From Candidatus Taylorbacteria bacterium RIFCSPLOWO2_01_FULL_45_15b (GTDB taxonomy: Bacteria > Patescibacteriota > Minisyncoccia > Phycocordibacterales > 01-FULL-45-15b), in assembly GCA_001822655.1 (NCBI GenBank), contig MHRX01000049.1, positions 276 through 9,218 on the forward strand: DNA of 8,943 nucleotides, written 5' to 3'. Numbering within the stretch: the first letter of the stretch is position 1; every line of letters starts with the position of its first letter. The position numbers and the translations under genes were made by a program. Shown here in pieces: positions 1-5,387 of the stretch. The notes beneath the pieces were generated by a model. That model had not been told where the DNA came from. It saw nothing but the letters and a program-made list of their open reading frames with translations, and did no database searches.

Positions 1-1
1 C

Positions 2-1372
2 AGCGTCCCGGGACGATTTAATTCGACCTACCAACATCCCGCTTCATATCGAGCTCATAGATTTTCTGATATAGCGAGTCGTAATGCTTCGTGGCTTCTC
101 GGCGCCGCCGATCCGCAAGCTCGGCTTTTGTCCTATGTATTGATGACAGAACCGTTGAGGTCTCCTATCAAACCGTTAAGTACCGTGTGGCCGGATGGTT
201 CCGCTGTATTTTGGGAAAATAATGCTTCGTCCCTATCTTTGCAAGCGGCACTTTGGAATCCGAAATCCGCGTCGGATCACAATCACAATGATGTAAACGC
301 GATTCACCTTTCCGCATTTGGAGAAAGTATCATTAGAAATGTAGGGTATAACGGCTGGGGGGCAGGTTGTGCCGGCGCTACATGGTCATATGTCCACGAT
401 ACTGCTGTTTCAAATAATGTAGTTCTTGTAAGTGGAAAAGATCATACAGCGAAGTATGGTTCAGGGATCAGTAGTTCGTTCACCAACCCACTTTTCGATT
501 TTGCATCAGGCGGGTCGGGGAGCGCTCTTCCTAAGAAGACGCATAATAGAAATCTCATTTTTATTCATCCGCAGGACGGGGCGGGCGGTTATTACGCCAT
601 TTTAGACGAGGTCAGTAGCCTTAGTGGACAGGACATAGTGAACGTAGCTCTTCATCCCGATTCAAATAATTACTCAATAACTTCGGATAAGACGGAATAT
701 AATTGGACAGTGAATCATTACAGTGGGAATGATGCAAAAGTCGCAATATTTTTAGGAACTACGCCTACAAAAGTCGAGATTAAAGACGGGGCGCTGTGTG
801 GGCAGGAAAGCGCTGGAGATATAAGTATAGTGGGAAAATATTTGTATTCGAGTTACAAACCTGATTCCGGTAGTTCAATAAAAAATATTGTAACCATAAT
901 CTACCCTCACAACGCAGATAATTCTAAAAGCACAATGACGCGAGTCAGCGCGTCCGGCATGACGGGTGCTACCAGTGCGCATGCTAGTTCTACGGATTAT
1001 TTTTTGGAATCAAACGGTCTTACAACCATTTCTTATTCAGGAATTAGTTTTCGAGGAGTGGCCACTATATATAGGAAGAATAGTGTAGACGAGACTAAAT
1101 TTTACTTTGTTCGGAAAGGACGAAGCTTCAATGATGGGTCGCCCGTAAGGCAGGGATTTGATTCAGCATTTTCTGATATTACATTCTACACCCGAGAAGG
1201 TTCCGGAAGCATAATTTCCCCGGGAACGGATGTTACATTTTATCATCCAAATATCACGGGTGTCCGTCTGAATGGCAGTTCTCAAGCGGTACTCTTGTCT
1301 GGAAATGGCTGGGTAAAAATCAATGTACCAAATGGCACGCATAAGATTGATTACGTCGTCACGCCTTTCTAA
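2..1372 (+). CDS. Heparinase II/III-like polysaccharide lyase, 5' partial
   Basis: The reading frame is open from base 2 with no stop until TAA at 1370-1372, so this is the C-terminal 456 residues of a longer protein whose start lies left of the window. Internal TTG and ATG codons near 128-145 are not real starts, because homologous-looking sequence continues upstream of them. The visible part resembles the C-terminal beta-sandwich of heparinase II/III-family lyases. About residue 93 is an H-x-H-x-D signature (HNHNDVN, nt 278-298) followed by a 'Gxxxx..G' strand, the position of the family's H-x-H-x-D active-site/core motif. About 45 residues later is a 'SNNVVLVSGKDH' segment matching the family's 'HNtvlvdG' pattern. 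The N-terminal alpha/alpha toroid and any signal peptide would be upstream and are not visible. Family members cleave uronic-acid-containing polysaccharides by beta-elimination, usually outside the cytoplasm. Substrate cannot be assigned, and a structural or inactive relative is possible. Confidence 0.7.
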   Translation, partial: SVPGRFNSTYQHPASYRAHRFSDIASRNASWLLGAADPQARLLSYVLMTEPLRSPIKPLSTVWPDGSAVFWENNASSLSLQAALWNPKSASDHNHNDVNAIHLSAFGESIIRNVGYNGWGAGCAGATWSYVHDTAVSNNVVLVSGKDHTAKYGSGISSSFTNPLFDFASGGSGSALPKKTHNRNLIFIHPQDGAGGYYAILDEVSSLSGQDIVNVALHPDSNNYSITSDKTEYNWTVNHYSGNDAKVAIFLGTTPTKVEIKDGALCGQESAGDISIVGKYLYSSYKPDSGSSIKNIVTIIYPHNADNSKSTMTRVSASGMTGATSAHASSTDYFLESNGLTTISYSGISFRGVATIYRKNSVDETKFYFVRKGRSFNDGSPVRQGFDSAFSDITFYTREGSGSIISPGTDVTFYHPNITGVRLNGSSQAVLLSGNGWVKINVPNGTHKIDYVVTPF

Positions 1373-1421
1373 TTCCCACGCATCTCCTCAGAGCCTATCC
1401 TAATAGGTGAATACTTGAGGC

Positions 1422-1559
1422 ATGAAAACAGCGCAAAAGAAGCAGATTCGTATGGATTTTACCGTCCCTGATGGTTTGTGGAAAGAGATTGAAGCGGTAT
1501 TACCGAACTTTGAATTACAGAACACTATTCTGACTTTGAATTATAAAACTCTTTTCTGA
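1422..1559 (+). pseudogene. Truncated IS5-family transposase, N-terminal remnant
   Basis: A 45-codon frame starts at ATG 1422 and stops at TGA 1557. Residues 1-30 contain 'MDFTVPDGLWKEIEAVLP', the pattern of the DUF4096-type N-terminal domain of IS5-family DDE transposases ('..lpdelWerIepLLP..'). The remaining residues do not resemble a transposase and are encoded by the 26-bp tandem repeat, so the homologous part ends near nt 1510. The DDE catalytic domain is absent. The gene is therefore a dead remnant and could not transpose on its own. The family assignment rests on about 20 residues and is moderate in confidence. Confidence 0.55.
1507..1558. repeat. Imperfect 26-bp tandem duplication
   Basis: Two adjacent 26-nt units (1507-1532 and 1533-1558) both begin ACTTTGAATTA and end TTCTG, with 22 of 26 positions identical. 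They lie directly after the recognisable transposase coding sequence and supply its out-of-family tail and stop codon. Confidence 0.6.
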
Positions 1560-1650
1560 CCCTTTTTTTCACTTACCACAAAACTCCACAGCTTTCTGTG
1601 ATTTCTCAAAAGTCTTAATTTTTCTTCAAACAATTACTCTAGCCAAGCAT

Positions 1651-1675
1651 TTTGTGTCTGTCTGACAGACACAAA
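1651..1675. repeat. REP-like palindrome 1 (outer left)
   Basis: Perfect 12-bp arms TTTGTGTCTGTC and reverse complement around a single central T. Identical in sequence and orientation to the palindrome at 2488-2512. Lies inside the putative IS derivative. Confidence 0.9.
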
Positions 1676-1702
1676 CCCTAGTTTTTAGGCTCTGACCCAG
1701 TT

Positions 1703-1725
1703 CTGTGTCTGTCTGACAGTCACAG
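1703..1725. repeat. REP-like palindrome 2 (inner left)
   Basis: 11-bp arms, CTGTGTCTGTC on the left, with one mismatch in the right arm, around a central T. It ends one base before the complement of the transposase stop codon, so it would form a hairpin immediately after the end of that coding sequence. Confidence 0.85.
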
Positions 1726-1726
1726 A

Positions 1727-2434
1727 TTACTCCAGATACAGTCGCGTAAGGTCAGTTTCTGCATTTCTAGATACAAAGGCGCTAATCATATCTCTTGCGC
1801 ATGTTTTGAAGTCATCAGTCGATTGAAAAATTTCTCCTAATATATCTTTTTCAATAATTTGTGAGACAGTATTTCCAGCGTAGGGTACTAAACTGCAGAA
1901 CTCATATTCAATCGAGAACTTGTACGCATCTTCGAAATTTTTTTGAGCTTCGCGAAGTCCACCGGCATAAAGCTCGAAGGGATTTTTTACTAATATGTAT
2001 GCCGCGACATATCGCAAATATTCGTTGTTGTGAATCGTTCGCGCTCGATATGCGCCCTGAAAGATACTTCCGTGCTCACCATATTTATTGTTATTAAAAA
2101 GAGTCATACTCTCCGAAATTTTTTTTACAAATTTTGAAATACCGTTCATTTCAATTTCTTTGAGTAGAAGATGAAAGTGATTCGGCATAAGACAGTAGCC
2201 AAGAATTTTTACCAGTGGTCTTTGGGTATGCCATTGAGGAGGCCAGTCGTACAGAGTAATACTTGAGTCTGAAACAGTTCTCTCCCAATTTTCGTCAATC
2301 TCCTGGGAGTTAAGATAACGAAGCATTTTTAGGAAGCGCCTCTTCTCGGATAAATTTCGAACGATAAGGGTTCCACGCGCGCCTCGCTTCACTACATGTA
2401 CGTAATTTCCAACTGTGAACGGCTCCTTCCTCAT
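1727..2434 (-). CDS. REP-associated tyrosine transposase (Y1 HUH family, RAYT)
   Basis: The 235-residue protein belongs to the Y1 HUH transposase family (IS200/IS605 TnpA-like). Residues 80-91 carry 'YCLMPNHFHLLL', with the HUH metal-binding pair His86 and His88. Residues 139-152 read 'YLRYVAAYILVKNP', matching the RAYT 'YI..NP' helix, which places the catalytic nucleophile at Tyr146 (equivalent to Tyr115 of the E. coli RAYT). 'GSIFQGAYRARTI' (122-134) is a further family signature. All catalytic residues and the frame are intact, so the protein could be active. RAYTs nick and rejoin single-stranded DNA at REP hairpins. The four palindromes around this gene are its likely substrates. About 80 residues follow the Y1 core, and I do not recognise a domain in them. 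The ATG at 2434-2432 has no Shine-Dalgarno; a TATAAT box lies 7 nt upstream, suggesting a leaderless mRNA. Confidence 0.88.
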   Translation of the reverse strand: MRKEPFTVGNYVHVVKRGARGTLIVRNLSEKRRFLKMLRYLNSQEIDENWERTVSDSSITLYDWPPQWHTQRPLVKILGYCLMPNHFHLLLKEIEMNGISKFVKKISESMTLFNNNKYGEHGSIFQGAYRARTIHNNEYLRYVAAYILVKNPFELYAGGLREAQKNFEDAYKFSIEYEFCSLVPYAGNTVSQIIEKDILGEIFQSTDDFKTCARDMISAFVSRNAETDLTRLYLE

Positions 2435-2441
2435 GAGCTAA

Positions 2442-2470
2442 ATTATAGGGTGTCTGTCAGACAGACACAA
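2442..2470 (-). promoter_or_regulatory. Putative promoter of the RAYT transposase
   Basis: On the minus strand a perfect TATAAT (2447-2442) lies 17 nt downstream of TTGTGT (2470-2465), a partial match to TTGACA. The -35 and all but one base of the spacer lie in or next to palindrome 3. The -10 ends 7 nt before the ATG, so transcription would begin at about the start codon. Predicted from sequence only. Confidence 0.5.
2450..2468. repeat. REP-like palindrome 3 (inner right)
   Basis: Perfect 9-bp arms GTGTCTGTC and reverse complement around a central A. The central base is the complement of that in the other copies, so this unit is in opposite orientation. It lies 15 nt upstream of the transposase start codon. 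Confidence 0.85.
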
Positions 2471-2487
2471 GTGGCTAGTCTAAAGAG

Positions 2488-2512
2488 TTTGTGTCTGTCT
2501 GACAGACACAAA
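2488..2512. repeat. REP-like palindrome 4 (outer right)
   Basis: Exact 25-nt copy of the palindrome at 1651-1675: 12-bp perfect arms with a central T. It marks the right end of the RAYT module, 75 nt before the gap start codon. Confidence 0.9.
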
Positions 2513-2535
2513 ATAACAATCTGAAGTGGCTTTGG

Positions 2536-2575
2536 TATAATTTTAACATTGCTTATATAATTTTGTGCTTATAAT
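2536..2575 (+). promoter_or_regulatory. Putative gap promoter region with three TATAAT boxes
   Basis: Three perfect TATAAT hexamers occur within 40 nt, at 2536-2541, 2556-2561 and 2570-2575. The last ends 12 nt before the gap ATG, which would give a leader of only about 5 nt. No strong TTGACA-like -35 is present at standard spacing for any of them. With no Shine-Dalgarno before the ATG, near-leaderless translation is likely. Which box is used cannot be told from sequence. Confidence 0.45.
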
Positions 2576-2587
2576 ATTTCTTCGTCT

Positions 2588-3622
2588 ATGACAAAAAAAA
2601 TTAGAGTCGGAATAAATGGGTTTGGGAGAATAGGGAGGGCTTTTTTTAGAATTGCGAGCGCGCGGCCGGAAATAGAAATTGTTGCCGTAAATGACCTCGG
2701 AGATATTGAGGGGATGGCATATCTTTTGAAATACGACACGGTGTATGGGAAATTCAGTGACGACATATCGGTTTCTCAAGACAAAAAATCCTTTTCAGTC
2801 AAGGGGCAGAGTGTCGCTTTTGTGCAGGTGAAAGCGCCCCAGTTGTTGCCTTGGAAAGATATGGATATTGATGTGGTGGTTGAATCAACGGGACTTTTCA
2901 CTTCTCCTGACAAGGCAAAATTACATCTTGATGCTGGAGCGAAAAGAGTTGTGATTTCTGCCCCAATGAAAGAGGGCGAGGCTCCTGGAATAAAAAGCGG
3001 CACTATTTTGATGGCGCACAACGAAGAGGATTTGAAAGAATGTTTGATAAGCTCAAACGCATCGTGTACGACAAACGCAGGAAGTCCTGTGATTTCAATT
3101 CTTCATGAGACTGTGGGAATAGAAAAGGCACTATTAAATACTGTACATGCTTATACTGCGAGCCAAGGTATTGTTGATGGCCCAAATAAGAAAGACTGGA
3201 GAGAGGGGAGAGCGGCCGCGATGAATATGGTTCCAAGCTCGACGGGAGCGGCAAAAGCGGTCACGAAGGTAATTACAGAACTCGACGGACTATTTGATGG
3301 AATTTCTATTCGCGTGCCGGTGGTCGCAGGCTCACTTGCCGATGTCACATTTATTTCAAAAAAAGATACAACTGTGGAAGAAGTTAATACAATCTTGAAG
3401 ACTGCCGCAAAAGAAAAACGCTGGGAGGGGATTTTCTCTGTTACTGAAGAAGAATTAGTCTCTTCTGATATTATCGGAAGTCATTTTGCTTCAATTGCTG
3501 ATCTCAAATTCACCCGTGTCGTTGGCGGCAATCTAGTAAAAGTCTTGGCGTGGTACGACAATGAGATGGGGTATACGCATACGTTAGTTGGTCACGTTAT
3601 CAAAGCTGGTCAATTTGTGTGA
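2588..3622 (+). CDS. gap: Type I glyceraldehyde-3-phosphate dehydrogenase
   Basis: The enzyme oxidises glyceraldehyde-3-phosphate to 1,3-bisphosphoglycerate with NAD+ and phosphate in glycolysis, in the cytoplasm. The 344 residues are close to the usual ~335. The Rossmann motif GINGFGRIGR is at 8-17; Asn35-Asp36 ends the second strand, which favours NAD over NADP. The catalytic Cys160 lies in SNASCTTN and its His partner is His187 in TVHAYT. 'MVPSSTGAAKAV' (214-225) and 'AWYDNEMGYT' (321-330) are family signatures. Several usually invariant segments differ: TTNAGSP instead of TTNCLAP, YTASQ instead of YTNDQ, and RVPVVAGSLADVTF instead of RVPT..VS..DLT. The usual 'GVN' before the active-site helix is replaced by TILMAHN. 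These look like lineage variants rather than decay, since catalytic residues are kept. The gene ends in tandem in-frame stops TGA-TAA. The ATG at 2588 has no Shine-Dalgarno. Confidence 0.96.
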   Translation: MTKKIRVGINGFGRIGRAFFRIASARPEIEIVAVNDLGDIEGMAYLLKYDTVYGKFSDDISVSQDKKSFSVKGQSVAFVQVKAPQLLPWKDMDIDVVVESTGLFTSPDKAKLHLDAGAKRVVISAPMKEGEAPGIKSGTILMAHNEEDLKECLISSNASCTTNAGSPVISILHETVGIEKALLNTVHAYTASQGIVDGPNKKDWREGRAAAMNMVPSSTGAAKAVTKVITELDGLFDGISIRVPVVAGSLADVTFISKKDTTVEEVNTILKTAAKEKRWEGIFSVTEEELVSSDIIGSHFASIADLKFTRVVGGNLVKVLAWYDNEMGYTHTLVGHVIKAGQFV

Positions 3623-3644
3623 TAATTTGTAAACAAATAAAAAA

Positions 3645-4031
3645 ATGAAAACTCTCAACACTTTTTTTGCGACTGTTTATTCGTTTATTTTTCTCGCGTC
3701 TCTATGGTTTGGAATTAATTGGGCAACTACAAGGGGTATAAATTCCATGTTCGATAATCTAATTGAATTCTTTTTTGCCCTACTTTATATAATTGCCTTA
3801 CTTTACTCGGTTTTTATGCATGTTCGCTTGCGAAGCAAACAGGGCGAGAGTGCTCATAAAATATTACTTATACTCACCTCAATAAACACCCTTGCTCTAG
3901 CCGTTCTTATACTTAAGTTGATTAATATCCACAATGATGATGGACTGCTCGTTGCTGGCTGGGCAATTGTCATTGCGATGATCTGGGCCGTATGTTTATT
4001 TTTTGGAAGCTTGGCCTTGGCAAAAAAATAG
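3645..4031 (+). CDS. Small four-helix integral membrane protein, function unknown
   Basis: I do not recognise the family. The 128-residue product has four hydrophobic segments at about 5-27, 38-60, 72-91 and 100-125. A short basic loop (HVRLRSKQGESAHK, 59-72) after the second helix suggests this loop faces the cytoplasm. There is no cleavable signal peptide, no cysteine pair and no catalytic-looking motif. The gene starts 22 nt after the gap stop codon on the same strand, so it is probably co-transcribed with gap. This need not mean a metabolic role. The start ATG follows an A-rich stretch (AAATAAAAAA) with no Shine-Dalgarno. It is followed by a hairpin oriented for the opposite strand, so its own terminator is not evident. 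Confidence 0.75.
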   Translation: MKTLNTFFATVYSFIFLASLWFGINWATTRGINSMFDNLIEFFFALLYIIALLYSVFMHVRLRSKQGESAHKILLILTSINTLALAVLILKLINIHNDDGLLVAGWAIVIAMIWAVCLFFGSLALAKK

Positions 4032-4042
4032 GAAGTTCGCAT

Positions 4043-4075
4043 AAAAAAATCGCCGATCACAATTATGATCGGCGA
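4043..4075 (-). terminator. Strong intrinsic terminator on the minus strand
   Basis: TCGCCGATCA (4050-4059) pairs perfectly with TGATCGGCGA (4066-4075) across a 6-nt loop. Seven A residues lie at 4043-4049 on the plus strand, so read on the minus strand this is a 10-bp GC-rich hairpin followed by seven U residues. There is no U-tract on the plus-strand side. It would stop leftward transcription, yet no minus-strand gene is evident to its right. It may also protect the gap operon from antisense readthrough. Confidence 0.75.
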
Positions 4076-4150
4076 GCCGAAGTTGGCGCCTATTTTGCCT
4101 GCCAGTAAATAGCGGCAGAATTTGTATCGTCTTGTTTGCTTTTCCAAAAT

Positions 4151-4185
4151 CTAAAAACTAAAAACTAATCACTAGAAACTCGTTT
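4151..4185. repeat. 7-bp phased direct repeat upstream of rpiB
   Basis: Successive heptamers begin with CT at exact 7-nt steps: CTAAAAA, CTAAAAA, CTAATCA, CTAGAAA, CTCGTTT. The first two are identical and later copies decay. The tract ends about 10 nt before the putative rpiB -10 box, so it overlaps the -35 region. Confidence 0.5.
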
Positions 4186-4194
4186 TTTATCCTG

Positions 4195-4200
4195 TATACT
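4195..4200 (+). promoter_or_regulatory. Putative -10 box of the rpiB operon
   Basis: TATACT lies 10 nt before the rpiB ATG and is immediately preceded by TG. No convincing -35 is seen at 16-18 nt upstream (CTAGAA). Transcription would begin about 4 nt before the ATG, giving an almost leaderless operon mRNA. There is no Shine-Dalgarno. Confidence 0.4.
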
Positions 4201-4210
4201 AATTACTATT

Positions 4211-4681
4211 ATGAAAATCTACATCGGATCAGACCATGCGGGGTTTTACTTAAAAGAGAAAATTATTACTTTACTGCAAGGGGAGCACTACGACGTGAAA
4301 GATCTCGGTGCTTTTTCTTTTGATAATCATGATGATTATCCCGATCATGTGTTTCCTGTCGCGCAAGCTGTAGTCGGTGAGAAGGGGAGTATGGGAATTG
4401 TTATCGGCGGATCTGGTCAAGGCGAGGCAATAGCGGCAAATCGCGTAAAGGGAATACGCGCAGTTGTCTTTAATGGTCAGTACGAACGAAATGATGGAGT
4501 GGAAGCGCCGGATGAAATTGCGCTCTCTCGTGATCACAACGACGCCAATATTCTCTCTCTCGGAGCGCGGTTTTTGCCCGACGATGTTGCGCTCGAAGCG
4601 GTCCGTCGGTGGCTCACCATTCCTTTTTCCGGAGATGAGCGACACGTGCGGCGTATAGAAAAACTTGATAGAGAAAACTAG
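4211..4681 (+). CDS. rpiB: Ribose-5-phosphate isomerase B
   Basis: RpiB interconverts ribose-5-phosphate and ribulose-5-phosphate in the non-oxidative pentose phosphate pathway. The 156-residue protein starts MKIYIGSDHAGF, with the family's Asp8-His9 pair in SDHAG. The central loop is GGSGQGEAIAANR (66-78), not the CGTGIG loop of the E. coli enzyme. It matches the actinobacterial (Mycobacterium tuberculosis) type, in which a glutamate, here Glu72, takes the place of the catalytic cysteine as general base. SRDHNDANILSLGAR (106-120) and RHVRRIEKL (144-152) are the substrate phosphate-binding regions. About 10 extra residues (FNGQYERNDGVEAPDEI, 87-103) lie between the GIRA strand and the HND motif compared with typical members. 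First gene of a five-gene operon; the next ATG follows its TAG after 1 nt. Confidence 0.95.
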   Translation: MKIYIGSDHAGFYLKEKIITLLQGEHYDVKDLGAFSFDNHDDYPDHVFPVAQAVVGEKGSMGIVIGGSGQGEAIAANRVKGIRAVVFNGQYERNDGVEAPDEIALSRDHNDANILSLGARFLPDDVALEAVRRWLTIPFSGDERHVRRIEKLDREN

Positions 4682-4682
4682 C

Positions 4683-5387
4683 ATGGCCGAAATTATACCG
4701 GCAATTATTGGAGAGAATTACGAAGAAGTCATCCATAAGATCGAAATGGTCAAGAATTTCGTGGCTCTTGTTCAAATTGACGCGCTTGACGGAAGATTTA
4801 CTCCGACCGAGGCATGGCCGTATGACAGGGGTGGGTATGATCCAGCTTTTGAAACAATCCTCTCCGAAGAAGAAGGTTTGCCCTTTTGGGAGGACCTGGA
4901 TTTTGAGATTGATTTGATGGTGGAGGATGTCGAGCGCGCCGCTACTGACTGGATGCACGCAGGCGCGGCCGGGCTTATTTTCCATATTGAATCTAAAGGA
5001 GATATTAAATTCATAATCGAAAAGATACGGAAGCAGTTTCCCAAAGGAGATGAAGGATTTCCATCCGAGCTCAAAATTGGAGTTGCGATTCGGCCATCTA
5101 CCGATATAGAGGCGCTCGCGCCAGTAATTGATTTTGCTGATTTCATCCAGTGCATGGGAAGCGACTCTATCGGCAGCCAAGGAGTTGAACTTGATTCTCG
5201 CATATACGAGAAAATTTCTGCATTGCGGAAGAAATATCCTGATATTACAATTAGTATTGATATCGGGGTAAATGAGGATACCGCTCCAAAACTTGTTGCC
5301 GCGGGTGCGAATAAGCTCGTTGCTGGGTCGGCTATTTTTTCGAAAGATAATCCGGCAAGCACTATCGAATTTTTTAAATCACTATGA
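4683..5387 (+). CDS. Divergent ribulose-phosphate 3-epimerase-like TIM-barrel protein
   Basis: The 234 residues align along their length with ribulose-5-phosphate 3-epimerase, which converts ribulose-5-phosphate to xylulose-5-phosphate. VQIDALDGRFTPTEAWPY (30-47) corresponds to 'HVDVMDGxFVPN'; FEIDLMV (74-80) to 'DVHLMV'; GLIFHIES (97-104) to the 'i.fH.Es' strand; ISIDIGV (190-196) to 'VDGGI'; and NKLVAGSAIF (210-219) is the conserved C-terminal phosphate-binding loop. Of the four metal ligands of characterised enzymes, Asp33 and Asp193 are present. The first histidine is Gln31 and the second is Asp77. The 'MTVNPGFGGQ' loop reads CMGSDSIGSQG (157-167). Operon position between rpiB and transketolase supports the epimerase role, but metal use or substrate may differ. 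ATG 4683 is preferred over an in-frame TTG at 4665, because it gives a normal N-terminus, 1 nt after the rpiB stop. Confidence 0.8.
   Translation: MAEIIPAIIGENYEEVIHKIEMVKNFVALVQIDALDGRFTPTEAWPYDRGGYDPAFETILSEEEGLPFWEDLDFEIDLMVEDVERAATDWMHAGAAGLIFHIESKGDIKFIIEKIRKQFPKGDEGFPSELKIGVAIRPSTDIEALAPVIDFADFIQCMGSDSIGSQGVELDSRIYEKISALRKKYPDITISIDIGVNEDTAPKLVAAGANKLVAGSAIFSKDNPASTIEFFKSL

Larger units (their letters stand above)
1388..1695. mobile_element. Internally deleted IS5-like element bounded by 10-bp inverted repeats
   Basis: TCAGAGCCTA at 1388-1397 is repeated as its exact reverse complement TAGGCTCTGA at 1686-1695. Between them lies the start of a transposase gene (1422) preceded by an IS-like left end (GAGCCTATCC from 1391), then non-coding AT-rich sequence. 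This is the layout of an internally deleted, MITE-like insertion sequence derivative. The trinucleotides outside the 7-bp GAGCCTA core are TCA and TGA, so they extend the inverted repeat rather than forming a direct target duplication. One RAYT palindrome (1651-1675) lies inside the interval, so the two mobile systems have been layered on each other. The right boundary is the less certain one. Confidence 0.45.
1651..2512. mobile_element. RAYT module: Y1 transposase gene with paired REP-like palindromes
   Basis: A single minus-strand Y1 transposase gene (1727-2434) is flanked by two palindromes on each side: 1651-1675 and 1703-1725 on the left, 2450-2468 and 2488-2512 on the right. The two outer copies are identical over 25 nt. 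This matches the known architecture of REP-associated tyrosine transposases, whose own gene is flanked by the hairpins they recognise. The module spans about 860 bp. It lies between accessory DNA and the start of the metabolic genes, and the right outer palindrome ends only 24 nt before the first putative -10 box of gap. Confidence 0.75.

Noticed and set aside
1861..2097. Plus-strand open frame inside the transposase gene
   Set aside because: Shadow of the well-supported minus-strand Y1 transposase.
1639..2478. 7-bp inverted repeat CTAGCCA / TGGCTAG near the two ends of the RAYT module
   Set aside because: Too short, and asymmetrically placed (outside the left palindromes but between the right ones). 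Likely chance.
1651..2512. CRISPR array from the repeated palindromes
   Set aside because: There are only four copies in two pairs around a transposase gene, with short irregular spacing and a very long gap, and no cas genes. It fits a RAYT/REP module.
3854..4147. Minus-strand open frame running through the 4043-4075 terminator hairpin
   Set aside because: Translation would pass through a strong terminator and then antisense to the membrane protein gene. It has no family resemblance.
4665..4682. TTG start for the epimerase-like gene six codons upstream of the ATG
   Set aside because: It would overlap rpiB and add residues not expected before the first barrel strand. ATG 4683 fits the family start and the tight operon spacing.
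4271..5180. Two further minus-strand open frames opposite rpiB and the epimerase-like gene
   Set aside because: Antisense shadows of convincing plus-strand genes, with no recognisable domain and no promoter or start context.
4772..5362. Long open frame on the minus strand (196 codons)
   Set aside because: It lies wholly opposite the epimerase-like gene, has serine/proline/isoleucine-rich shadow composition and resembles no family. The plus-strand frame has clear Rpe motifs.
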